DNA from: Bacteroidetes bacterium UBA2475 | Lineage (GTDB): Bacteria; Bacteroidota; Bacteroidia; B-17B0; Aurantibacillaceae | DNA: 64,000 nt | NCBI GenBank assembly: GCA_002342065.1 | Contig: DDPF01000010.1 | Location: 186,001 to 250,000, forward strand | Direction: 5' to 3' | Shown here: positions 53,671 to 61,543 of the stretch, one piece after another | How the letters are laid out: every line of letters starts with the position of its first letter | Numbering within the stretch: position 1 is the stretch's first letter | Made by a program: the position numbers and the translations under genes | Notes under the pieces: generated by a model | Told to the model about the DNA's origin: nothing | Databases searched by the model: none | The model's input: the letters and a program-made list of their open reading frames with translations, nothing else

Positions 53671-54033
53671 TTACTTAAGTGTTGTACTAGTTAATTCTAT
53701 TGGCGAAAGGTTGTTTGAAATAAGCAATTTTTTTAGCTCTATCAGGTCAAAACCTTTATCGCTCTCTGAATTAGCTGTTCTTTCTTGTGTATGCAAAAAC
53801 ACTTCACCTTTTTGTGAATCTGCTTTATATTTTATTTTAGCCATTGTAACAAATTCAAGTGAGGCTAATTTCTTTTCCACCTCCATTATACTTTGAGCAT
53901 TAAGTTGACCAAGAAAAGAATATTGATACTGTTTTTTGACCTCAATGCTAGTATCCTTTGTTTGTCCGAAAAATTTAGTGCTGAATATCATTAAAAAAAT
54001 TAAACAGAACTTACTTAAATATTTTATTTTCAT
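53671..54033 (-). CDS. Small exported protein upstream of the giant adhesin, 120 aa
   Basis: A signal peptide (MKIKYLSKFCLIFLMIFSTKFFGQ) is followed by one alpha/beta unit (LNAQSIMEVEKKLASLEFVTMAKIKYKAD, then EVFLHTQE). The strand-helix-strand order resembles heavy-metal-associated or ferredoxin-like small folds, but no metal-binding Cys pair is present. It lies 31 nt upstream of the adhesin start and is probably co-transcribed. A helper or modulator role is inference from position only. Confidence 0.6.
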   Translation of the reverse strand: MKIKYLSKFCLIFLMIFSTKFFGQTKDTSIEVKKQYQYSFLGQLNAQSIMEVEKKLASLEFVTMAKIKYKADSQKGEVFLHTQERTANSESDKGFDLIELKKLLISNNLSPIELTSTTLK

Positions 54034-54258
54034 AATTAAAAATTAAGAGTACAAAAATATACAAAAATTCATGAGATCTTCAATCAAAACTTTGTCTTTT
54101 AATTAACGAACAATAATTTTACAATTACATAATACTATAATATACTGGATTTTAAGGCTCTTTCAGTTACTTATACACGACAAAAAAATGTATGTTATCT
54201 TTTTCTTAATCGGTTTAGAATTTAAGTTTATATAGAAAAAAAATACAATTAGTTAAAC

Positions 54259-54289
54259 TTTAATTTATTTCAACAATTAATTATCTTTG
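54259..54289 (+). promoter_or_regulatory. Candidate promoter for the zinc-ribbon membrane protein gene
   Basis: TTTA (54259-54262), 19 nt, TATCTTTG (54282-54289), one mismatch from the ideal. The ATG at 54295 is only 5 nt after the box, suggesting a transcript with almost no leader. The rest of the 260-nt gap is AT-rich without other structure that I can support. Confidence 0.5.
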
Positions 54290-54294
54290 ATTTT

Positions 54295-54858
54295 ATGCTG
54301 ACTTCAAAAAATACTATTATTAAATGCGTTTGGTGCAGATCGCAATTCATGGACACTACAATAACCAATTGCAGCAATTGTGGTGGTACGCTTGAATACA
54401 AAGTGAAAACTGGTGAACCTGGAATAAAACCACCAATGGCTCCGCGCGAGCTACCAAAAAAATTCATTCGCCGTATAAAATATACCGGTAATGTTATGAC
54501 CATAATTGGCATGGCTTTTACCATTCCTTTTTTCTGGACAGTGATCTTCCCCATCATAGGCATTATATGCTGGCGTAAAGGGATAAAAGAAGCTAACAAC
54601 GAATTAATACCCCTTGAGCATGGCACGCCTGTATTAGGGCAAATAACCTCTATTAAGCGTGATTATACTAAAACTATAAATAACAAGTCGCCCTTTGTTG
54701 TTGAATTTTTATTTGAGTTTGGCGGACAAAAACATACAGGAAATGTAGGTAATATTTTTGATGATATTGACCAACAAAAACAACCCGGCGATAAGGTATG
54801 GGTGGTTTATATGCCCGAAAACCCAGAGCTAAGTAGTCTTTGGCCACCATTAAAATAA
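54295..54858 (+). CDS. Zinc-ribbon membrane protein with DUF3592-like domain, 187 aa
   Basis: The N-terminus holds a zinc ribbon (CVWCRSQF and CSNCGG, residues 11-31). Two close membrane helices at about 63-98 (NVMTIIGMAFTIPFFWTVIFPIIGIICW) follow. The C-terminal beta-rich domain of about 80 residues has HGTPVLGQITSIKRDYT, PFVVEFLFEFGGQKHTG and GDKVWVVYMPENPELSSLWPP. That last part resembles DUF3592, whose function is unknown. The layout suggests a cytoplasmic zinc ribbon joined to an envelope domain. Confidence 0.7.
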   Translation: MLTSKNTIIKCVWCRSQFMDTTITNCSNCGGTLEYKVKTGEPGIKPPMAPRELPKKFIRRIKYTGNVMTIIGMAFTIPFFWTVIFPIIGIICWRKGIKEANNELIPLEHGTPVLGQITSIKRDYTKTINNKSPFVVEFLFEFGGQKHTGNVGNIFDDIDQQKQPGDKVWVVYMPENPELSSLWPPLK

Positions 54859-54972
54859 AACCGTACTCTCCATTTCCCCAATAATATAGATCTTTTGTCG
54901 TATCCCCAAAAACCGTGAACTAAGGCTATTTCTCCTATTCTTAGCCTATTAACCGTATTACAAAGGAAAAAA

Positions 54973-55000
54973 TTTGATATATTTGCATGTTGTAATTTTG
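54973..55000 (+). promoter_or_regulatory. Candidate promoter region of the siaC-like gene
   Basis: Two TAnnTTTG boxes occur: TATATTTG (54978-54985) and TAATTTTG (54993-55000). TTTG at 54973-54976 lies 16 nt before the second. The gene starts at 55071, leaving a 70-nt leader. Confidence 0.4.
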
Positions 55001-55070
55001 TTTAAAACAACTTTTTTTTGAAGATGCACAATCACTACATTTACTGTTAGTAATCCAAATTTTTGTCCGA

Positions 55071-55445
55071 ATGAATAGTTTAATTATAGCAGAAACCCTC
55101 GAAACCCCCGGAATAGATTTTAATACCGAAACCGGGGTATTAAAAATTTCAGGGAGAGCGTATTCAAGTGACATTACCATTTTTTATAAGAATCTGAGCA
55201 TTTGGTTAGACGAGTATACGAACGAACCAAAAGATACTACTGTTGAACTTTATTTAGATTATTACAATTCTGTGTTCCATAAATTACTGTTTAATTTTTT
55301 GAAAAAGTGTAAAACTGTCCTTGAAAAAGACAAAACATTAGTAATAAAATGGTTCTATAATGATGGCGACGAAGACAGTATCGACGCGTCTGTCAGCTAT
55401 TCAAAATCCCTCGATTTCCCTATCGAGAAAATAGAACTCGAATAG
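55071..55445 (+). CDS. SiaC-family (DUF1987) regulatory protein, 124 aa
   Basis: Small phospho-switch protein. In Pseudomonas aeruginosa SiaC is phosphorylated by SiaB and dephosphorylated by the PP2C phosphatase SiaA, and it activates the diguanylate cyclase SiaD. The family core is clear here: FNTETGVLKISGRAYSSDI (about 17-35) and LSIWLDEYTNEPKDTTVELY. The phosphoacceptor segment, usually Y-x-N-T-S-S, reads YYNSVFHK, so the acceptor would be Ser67. The next gene encodes a SpoIIE-type phosphatase, as expected for the partner. No SiaB-like kinase or GGDEF cyclase gene is adjacent. Confidence 0.88.
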   Translation: MNSLIIAETLETPGIDFNTETGVLKISGRAYSSDITIFYKNLSIWLDEYTNEPKDTTVELYLDYYNSVFHKLLFNFLKKCKTVLEKDKTLVIKWFYNDGDEDSIDASVSYSKSLDFPIEKIELE

Positions 55446-55491
55446 CCTTTAAAAAAGTGATTTTTTATGGTATATTTAACTAAAATATTCC

Positions 55492-57849
55492 ATGAAAAAA
55501 TATTTTATATATTTTCTGTTATTTGTTTTTTCAGGGATGGGCATTTATGCTCAGAAGGCTAAAATAGATTCTCTCAACAACGTTTTAAAGGGCAGAATAC
55601 GCGATACAGTTAAAGTACTTACACTACACCAACTTTATCTTGCAACAGATTCTATTGACTTTTCTTTAAAAGCACTTGAACTTTCAAAAAAGATCAATTA
55701 CAAAAGAGGTAGCGCTATTTCATTACTGGGCATTGGCCGGCATTATTATTTTGAAGGGCAGCAGGATCTTGCGCTGGATTATTTAATAAAAGCTATTAAA
55801 GCCGGTGAAGAGATCAATAACAAAAAAATACTTATCAGCGCTTATCGACTTATTGGATTTGTATACCGTGGTAACGATCCTTATACCGCCGAAGATTATT
55901 ATAAAAAAAGTCTGCAACTTTGCCGCGAGGTTGGCGATGAAATTGCTGCCTCTTATGCCTTAAGCGCTATTGGAAATATTTATGAAGGCGCCTCTGAAAA
56001 AAAAGAGAGGGCTCTAAAATATTATCTTGAAAGTTTAAATATTCGCGAAAGAAAAGGATCCTACGACGAAATAGCTTCGTCTTTAAATGAAACATCCCGT
56101 ATATACGATCTTATGGGCTTATATAATAAGGCAATACTATTAAGGATAAGGGGTCTGGAGGTAGCAGAAAAATCAGGCAGTACCGAAAATATTGTTTCCT
56201 TATCGCATGTTATTGGCAACGATTATGCCTTTAGGTTAAACGACTATAAAAGAGGTCTTGAATATCAACTAAAAGCTTATGAAATTGGCAAAACGCTAAA
56301 AAATAATTTCGATATTATGTATAGCGTTAATATCTCTATCGCTAACGTATATTATAATTTAGGAGATTTTAAACGATCGGCAGAATATTTTAAAGAATCA
56401 AGGCATTTAAATGATTCTATAAACTTTAGAGCTGCTAAGTATAACAACAACCTCTCACAAATAAAACACAATCTGGAAGAGGAGCTGGAAAAACAAAAAT
56501 TACTTTTAAAAGATTCTGAGATCGAAAAGGTTCTTGCGGACGCGCGGCGACAAACAACTTTGCGTAACGCTTTTTTAATTGGCTTTGCTCTTGTTTTTAT
56601 TTTGGCATTATTTATTTTTAAAGAGAATAAACAAAAACAAAAAGCCATTAAAGAGCTCGACTTAAGAAACAGAGAGATCGAAATGGCATATCAAACACTT
56701 GCTGTAAGCGAAGGCAACTTTAAACAAATTACAGAAACAATAAACGATGTATTCTATTTGTATAACATAGTTAGAAAAAAATACGAATACATAAGCCCTA
56801 ATTGTCAAACACTTTTTGGTTTAAAGCCAGATTACTTTTATAAAGGCAAAAGCATGAAACTGATCGTTCATAAAGAAGACCTTCCATTAGTAATTGATGC
56901 AAACACAAAAATAGATTCAGGAATAGCTTACGATATTGAATACCGGGTAGTAGTAGATGATAAAATAAAATGGATAGCCGAAAAATCATCGCCCATTTTT
57001 GATAAATACGGTGCCCTGGTGCGCAACTCCGGTATTTGCCGCGATATTACTTTAAGAAAAGCCAATGCCGAATTGATAGCCAGAAAAAACAAAGATATTA
57101 TGGATAGCATTCTTTATGCGCGAACCATACAGGATGCTGTACTTGTTCCTAAAAAAGAAATAGCACTTAAACTTAAAGATTTTTTTATTCTATCAAAACC
57201 AAAAGATATTGTTAGCGGTGATTTTTATTTTTATAAAGAAACAAAAAAAGGAGTTTTCCTTGCAGTAGCTGATTGTACAGGACATGGCGTTCCTGCAGGC
57301 TTTTTGAGTATGATCGGTAACGCATTCCTTAACGAGATCATTACGCTGAACGAAAATATTACACCCGCACAGGTGTTGGATGAGTTAAGCGACATGATCA
57401 TTAAATCGCTAAATCAAAACCGAACAGATTCTGAAAGCAAGGATGGAATGGATATTGCAATAGTTTATTTTGAGAACAATGCACCTTTTATACAGTATGC
57501 AGGAGCTCATAATTCGTTATACGTTGTGCGCAATGGCGAATTAAAAGATCATAAGGCCGATCTCTTTCCTGTTGGTATAAGCGAAACAGGAACTGTTGCA
57601 CCATTTAAAAATAACAGCATTAAATTAGAAAAAGGCGATGCGCTTTATATCTTTAGCGATGGTTTTGCTGATCAGTTTGGTGGCGAACAGGGCCGTAAAT
57701 TTATGAAACGACAATTAAAAGATCTGTTTGCAGATATATACACTAAATCAATGAGCGAACAGGAAGAAATATTAGACAGAACATTTACTCAATGGAAAGG
57801 AGAACTTAACCAGGTAGATGATGTTTTAATTATTGGGTTTAGAGTATAA
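55492..57849 (+). CDS. Membrane sensor phosphatase: TPR - TM - PAS - SpoIIE (PP2C), 785 aa
   Basis: A signal peptide (1-20) exports an N-terminal array of about seven TPR units (55-310). A coiled coil, a membrane helix at about 358-378, a cytoplasmic PAS domain (about 405-525; ITETINDVFYLYNIVRKKYEYISPNC) and a SpoIIE phosphatase (about 560-785) follow. The PP2C metal-site motifs are present: SKPKDIVSGDFYF, VADCTGHGVPAGF, YIFSDGFADQFGG and DDVLIIGFRV. It lies 46 nt after the siaC-like gene. Periplasmic TPRs probably sense a signal that controls dephosphorylation of the SiaC-like protein (Ser67), by analogy with SiaA. The cognate kinase is not in the window. Confidence 0.9.
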   Translation: MKKYFIYFLLFVFSGMGIYAQKAKIDSLNNVLKGRIRDTVKVLTLHQLYLATDSIDFSLKALELSKKINYKRGSAISLLGIGRHYYFEGQQDLALDYLIKAIKAGEEINNKKILISAYRLIGFVYRGNDPYTAEDYYKKSLQLCREVGDEIAASYALSAIGNIYEGASEKKERALKYYLESLNIRERKGSYDEIASSLNETSRIYDLMGLYNKAILLRIRGLEVAEKSGSTENIVSLSHVIGNDYAFRLNDYKRGLEYQLKAYEIGKTLKNNFDIMYSVNISIANVYYNLGDFKRSAEYFKESRHLNDSINFRAAKYNNNLSQIKHNLEEELEKQKLLLKDSEIEKVLADARRQTTLRNAFLIGFALVFILALFIFKENKQKQKAIKELDLRNREIEMAYQTLAVSEGNFKQITETINDVFYLYNIVRKKYEYISPNCQTLFGLKPDYFYKGKSMKLIVHKEDLPLVIDANTKIDSGIAYDIEYRVVVDDKIKWIAEKSSPIFDKYGALVRNSGICRDITLRKANAELIARKNKDIMDSILYARTIQDAVLVPKKEIALKLKDFFILSKPKDIVSGDFYFYKETKKGVFLAVADCTGHGVPAGFLSMIGNAFLNEIITLNENITPAQVLDELSDMIIKSLNQNRTDSESKDGMDIAIVYFENNAPFIQYAGAHNSLYVVRNGELKDHKADLFPVGISETGTVAPFKNNSIKLEKGDALYIFSDGFADQFGGEQGRKFMKRQLKDLFADIYTKSMSEQEEILDRTFTQWKGELNQVDDVLIIGFRV

Positions 57850-57883
57850 CACATTCGTTGGAAACTAAATTGGTTAATCGCCT

Positions 57884-58684
57884 CTATTCAAGTATCTTTT
57901 CAAGCTCATTCAGATAAACAGGATCATCGTTAATACCACCGTGACCTCTGCCCGGTAGTGTTATAAATTTATCTATGGGCTTAAATAAGGCTTTTAATTT
58001 TACAGATGAATTATAATAGATCACTTCGTCTTTATCGCCATGAAAAATAGTAATAGGCGTTTTACAATTACTAATATATTTATTGGTTTGGAATTTATAA
58101 TTTAAAATAAAAGTAGGTACACCTGGGTATTCATGCTCCATCATATCGGTTAAACTAAAATAAGGCGCCTGCAAAATTAAATGTTTGGGTTTATTACCGG
58201 AAGCCAGTTTGGTGGCAGGTCCGGTGCCTATTGAGTAACCAAGAATTATAATTTTATCTTCGTTATAACGTTTTTTTAATGTGTCGTAAACAATTTGTAT
58301 ATCCTTAAATATCTCTTCTTCACCATTATTTATTTCACCATCACTTTTACCATAGCCCCGATAATCAAGCATAAAAATATCGTAATGCTTATTGTTATAA
58401 TTTTTTGCAATGCTCCCCCAGGTCTTTAAAGAACCACTGTTACCATGCAAATAAAATATTAAACCTTTTGAACTATCTGCTTTAAACAATAAACCATTTA
58501 ATAAAATATTGTCGTCAGTTTTAATATTCAGCTCTTCAAACTTACGATCGAATTCAAATTTATGAGCTTTGTTTAATTTTTCAGGGAAGAAAATTAAATT
58601 CTCCTGATAAAAATATAAGAACACACAAATGCCAAAGTAAATAATTGCTAAAACCTTTAACGTATTTATAAGGAATTGTTTCAT
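57884..58684 (-). CDS. Alpha/beta hydrolase, membrane-anchored, 266 aa
   Basis: An N-terminal membrane helix (LINTLKVLAIIYFGICVFLYF) is followed by an alpha/beta-hydrolase domain. The nucleophile elbow is GYSIG in IILGYSIGTGPATKLA; the Asp is in HGDKDEVIY and the His in GRGHGGI. The oxyanion-side HGNSGS is also present. It resembles the ABHD13/Bem46-like esterase group. The substrate is unknown. It is last of three minus-strand genes (DUF4349 lipoprotein, DUF2007 protein, hydrolase) spaced 39-50 nt apart. Confidence 0.82.
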   Translation of the reverse strand: MKQFLINTLKVLAIIYFGICVFLYFYQENLIFFPEKLNKAHKFEFDRKFEELNIKTDDNILLNGLLFKADSSKGLIFYLHGNSGSLKTWGSIAKNYNNKHYDIFMLDYRGYGKSDGEINNGEEEIFKDIQIVYDTLKKRYNEDKIIILGYSIGTGPATKLASGNKPKHLILQAPYFSLTDMMEHEYPGVPTFILNYKFQTNKYISNCKTPITIFHGDKDEVIYYNSSVKLKALFKPIDKFITLPGRGHGGINDDPVYLNELEKILE

Positions 58685-58734
58685 CTATCCTTTCCCTTTA
58701 ATAATTGTCGGTGGCATTTTTTCACAAACAATAT

Positions 58735-59127
58735 TTATTGTTTCCACTTATTATTACAATCGGCACAAATATGTGGTTTATCAAAAAATGAAAATAAAAT
58801 GCTTTTTTTACAATACACATTAGATGATTCACATACAGGGCAATAAACAGGTACTTTTTCAAAATCTACAGGTAAACCTTCCGGCACTTTTTCAGAATCT
58901 TTTTTTTCCTGATCCATCTGTTTTAGTATTTCTTTTCCTTTTTCCAGATCGCTTTGATTGATCTGCACATCTATACCACCAACAGCATTCGATAATAAGT
59001 GTTGCGTAGACACAAGATGTTCGTTCTTTAAAAAGTTTCTTACGCCTTCAGCTTCCAACTTTGCCACTAATATATACGCTTCGGTACTATAAGTATATGT
59101 GGTAAGTGTTACTAGTTCTTCGGCCAT
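58735..59127 (-). CDS. DUF2007 domain plus zinc-ribbon protein, 130 aa
   Basis: The N-terminal 70 residues match the DUF2007 (putative signal-transducing) pattern: TYSTEAYILVAKLEAEGVRNFL, then GGIDVQINQSDLEKGKEIL. The C-terminus is a zinc ribbon with CPVCESSNVYC and CADCNN (about 95-128). The role of DUF2007 is not known. It sits in the middle of the three-gene unit. Confidence 0.78.
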   Translation of the reverse strand: MAEELVTLTTYTYSTEAYILVAKLEAEGVRNFLKNEHLVSTQHLLSNAVGGIDVQINQSDLEKGKEILKQMDQEKKDSEKVPEGLPVDFEKVPVYCPVCESSNVYCKKSILFSFFDKPHICADCNNKWKQ

Positions 59128-59166
59128 CGTTTTTTTATTGAAGATACAAAATTTTACTATAAACTG

Positions 59167-60048
59167 CTAAACTGATTTTTTCCTTCGTTTCAAAAACTGC
59201 TTTAATCCCAAAACAAAAACAAGTATAACTACTAACCATGGCCATTGTTTTATGCTCCACAATACAAAAGTTATTACAGAGTCCCAGCCATTACCAAGAC
59301 TAATGCCCACCATTTGCCCGAATGTTTCCTTTTTCTCGGGAGTTGCGAGTGTTTCTTTTAATTTAAATAAAGTCACATCAAGTGTGCTATAGGCAACCTG
59401 ATCATCCATAAATTTTAATTGTCCCTCACTGCTCTCTATTTCTTCTTGTAAGGTCCGAATATTTTCTTCTATAGCTAATATATCAACCACCTTCCCTGCC
59501 TTAGTTAAAAGCTCATTATATCGTTTACGAAAAAGGTGTTTACTCTCCAAACGAATCTTATTATCAATATATTCTTCGGTAACATCACGAGCGTTAATGT
59601 TCTTACTCATAAGTTCACCAGTACCATTTTCTGTTGCTTTTAAAAATTTCTCAAATTGTTTGCTTGGGATCCGTATCTTAAGTTGATAAGAACTTCTGTT
59701 CTCATAATTTTCAAATTCTTCCTGTTCATAATAAGCATCAAAAGCTTTGATCACAGTATCCATTCTTCTTTTGGCCATTTCTACATAGTTTACTTTAATA
59801 GAAATGCTACCATCTTTAATTATTTTTTTAAAAGGTTTTGTTGCGGGTTTTGCAGCAGACTCTTTTTCCACAGCATCATCTTTTATTACAGGCGGAACAA
59901 ATCTTACAGATTCTTTTATTGGCGCCATCATACAAGCAGCAGGTTCGCTAACACTCATCATTTCTATATTTGCTATTTCTTCATCGGTTTTTGTATGGCA
60001 GGAGAGCATTAGCATAACCACAGCCATGTATAAGAATTTCGTTTTCAT
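59167..60048 (-). CDS. DUF4349 lipoprotein, 293 aa
   Basis: A lipoprotein signal (MKTKFLYMAVVMLMLSC, Cys17) is followed by a disordered stretch to about 75. The DUF4349 core runs 75-220 (VKRMDTVIKAFDAYYEQEEFENYENRSSYQLKIRIP-type, with a long coiled coil LEEEIESSEGQLKF-like). A C-terminal membrane helix near 265-285 ends the protein. The combination of a lipid anchor and a C-terminal helix is the usual plan of this family, whose function is unknown. Confidence 0.8.
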   Translation of the reverse strand: MKTKFLYMAVVMLMLSCHTKTDEEIANIEMMSVSEPAACMMAPIKESVRFVPPVIKDDAVEKESAAKPATKPFKKIIKDGSISIKVNYVEMAKRRMDTVIKAFDAYYEQEEFENYENRSSYQLKIRIPSKQFEKFLKATENGTGELMSKNINARDVTEEYIDNKIRLESKHLFRKRYNELLTKAGKVVDILAIEENIRTLQEEIESSEGQLKFMDDQVAYSTLDVTLFKLKETLATPEKKETFGQMVGISLGNGWDSVITFVLWSIKQWPWLVVILVFVLGLKQFLKRRKKSV

Positions 60049-60210
60049 AAATTTTTTGGTTTTAATTTATTAAACGGAAAAATTGAAAAGCATGTTGCGT
60101 ATCAAAGTTATTTTTTGATAAGTGGGAGGTGGTATGAATTAAGTGGTGGTTATTTGTTTAGACGCCTATTAAAAGTTGGCCCGACTTTTACCGAATGAAA
60201 AAGAAAATTT

Positions 60211-60561
60211 TTAAAAAGTAACAGTATAAACATCCATTTTATTTCGAAGTATGTCTTTTACCTCAAAACCGCCATCCTGCGGAATGATCTCCTTAAGATC
60301 AAATTTAGAACAATCCTTACTCAACCCTTCAAAGATCAATGTAAAACCTCTACCATCATTTATAGTCCATTGTGGTGCAAAAGAAATATTGTAGGCTGTA
60401 ATAAGTTTTGCGCGCCGGCCGGTACCATGCTCAATTAAAAAAGTAGAGGGCCAAACACGATAAGCATAATCTTCACCGCAACTACAATGCACAATAGTTT
60501 GACGCTCTTCGCTTTGCAGTATCTTTACTTCTATTTCGGGTTTTTCGGCTGTTTTGGTCAT
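60211..60561 (-). CDS. Hypothetical protein, 116 aa
   Basis: A small soluble protein with beta-rich pattern: EIEVKILQSEERQTIVHCSCGEDYAYRVWPSTFL, GTGRRAKLITAYNISFAPQW and GFTLIFEGLSKDC. The Cys pair CSCG and a later Cys are not a clear zinc site. I do not recognise a family. It is divergent from the tail-tube-like gene, with a 172-nt AT-rich spacer that shows no other feature. Confidence 0.55.
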   Translation of the reverse strand: MTKTAEKPEIEVKILQSEERQTIVHCSCGEDYAYRVWPSTFLIEHGTGRRAKLITAYNISFAPQWTINDGRGFTLIFEGLSKDCSKFDLKEIIPQDGGFEVKDILRNKMDVYTVTF

Positions 60562-60733
60562 TAAAATTAAAGGTAGATATAATTTTTTAGACCTAAAACA
60601 ATTTATCTTTCTGCATAGTCATTTGGGAGAAACATAATTCTTTCCTCTCTTTCCCGAGATTAGCTTTTAGTTAGTTTAGTTAAAAAAAATATTTGATATT
60701 TAGCTCGTATTTCGTGACCGCACTTTAATATCT

Positions 60734-61102
60734 ATGACAAAACTAATCTCCAAATTTTATTTTTTAGTGACTATTAATGGGAAAAATTATCCCTTTCGTG
60801 AAGCTATTGGATTAGAATTAAAAAGTTGTAAATCAACGAGCAATATTGTGCTTAAAAAAGGGCTGCTCGATATTAATAATAGCGCGTGGACAGATGTTGA
60901 ATCCGATCTTAAAAACATTACTAAATCCATTAGCATTTTTATTAAATTAACCGACGACATAAATACCCCAATAAGAACCTGGATCTTAAGAAGTGCCAAA
61001 ATAGTTTCTGTAAAAAGCCCCCAATCGCGTTTAAAATGTAAAGATGTGCCACTTGAAGCAATAGAATTTTCTTGCACCGAAATGAGTGTGAAAAAAAATT
61101 AA
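60734..61102 (+). CDS. Orphan phage/eCIS tail-tube-like protein, 122 aa
   Basis: The sequence follows the pattern of T4 gp19-type tail-tube proteins, used in phage tails and extracellular contractile injection systems. It has KFYFLV near residue 7, EAIGLE at 24-29, NIVLKKG at 37-43, W52, ISIFIKL at 66-72, W83, and VPLEAIEFSCTE at 105-116. The loop between EAIGLE and LKKG, about 25-30 residues in true tube proteins, is only about 8 here. No sheath, baseplate, spike or ATPase genes lie near. It is either a degenerate relic or a protein with a new role. Confidence 0.5.
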   Translation: MTKLISKFYFLVTINGKNYPFREAIGLELKSCKSTSNIVLKKGLLDINNSAWTDVESDLKNITKSISIFIKLTDDINTPIRTWILRSAKIVSVKSPQSRLKCKDVPLEAIEFSCTEMSVKKN

Positions 61103-61156
61103 CGCATTAATTAAAATTGAGTCATATCAAGGGAACCAGCCAATGTTAATAAATAA

Positions 61157-61188
61157 TTTGCTTAAGGCTTAAACTAATCGTATATTTG
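61157..61188 (+). promoter_or_regulatory. Promoter of the initiator tRNA gene
   Basis: TTTG (61157-61160), 20 nt, TATATTTG (61181-61188): an exact match to the Bacteroidota consensus at ideal spacing, 38 nt before the tRNA. This is the clearest promoter in the window. Confidence 0.75.
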
Positions 61189-61226
61189 CACGCGAATTTA
61201 CAGTGCATTTAATTAACAAGATATAG

Positions 61227-61301
<75 letters not shown>

Positions 61302-61305
61302 AAGA

Positions 61306-61339
61306 AACCCTTCAGCAAAGCTGAGGGGTTTTTTATTTT
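61306..61339 (+). terminator. Terminator after the tRNA gene
   Basis: AACCCTTCAGC and GCTGAGGGGTT form an 11-bp stem (one G-T pair) around AAA and run into TTTTTTATTTT. It begins 5 nt after the tRNA. Confidence 0.85.
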
Positions 61340-61388
61340 GCATCGAGCCGCAAGCTTACAAGAAGGCGCGGAGGCAAAATAAAAAACC
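61327..61388. repeat. 15-bp perfect inverted repeat and nested hairpin after the tRNA terminator
   Basis: GGTTTTTTATTTTGC (61327-61341) has an exact inverted copy at 61374-61388. The left arm is shared with the tRNA terminator, so the two structures exclude each other. A second hairpin follows (AAACCAA at 61384-61390 with TTGGTTT). The gap to era holds no gene. Confidence 0.6.
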
Positions 61389-61543
61389 AAATATTGCGAA
61401 GCAAGATTGGTTTCTTTTGGCAAAGCCCTACACAGGATCAGCGAGCTTTAGCGAGCAAATCCATAGTATCATGCGACCTAATCCAATAAAAAGTGACAAA
61501 GCCATTAAAATGCTTAATTTTGCAGCTCCCAAGGGGTTCAAGT

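Noticed and set aside
61493..61543. 17-residue N-terminal extension of Era
   Set aside because: It precedes the normal Era N-terminus and covers a promoter-like box at 61515-61522.
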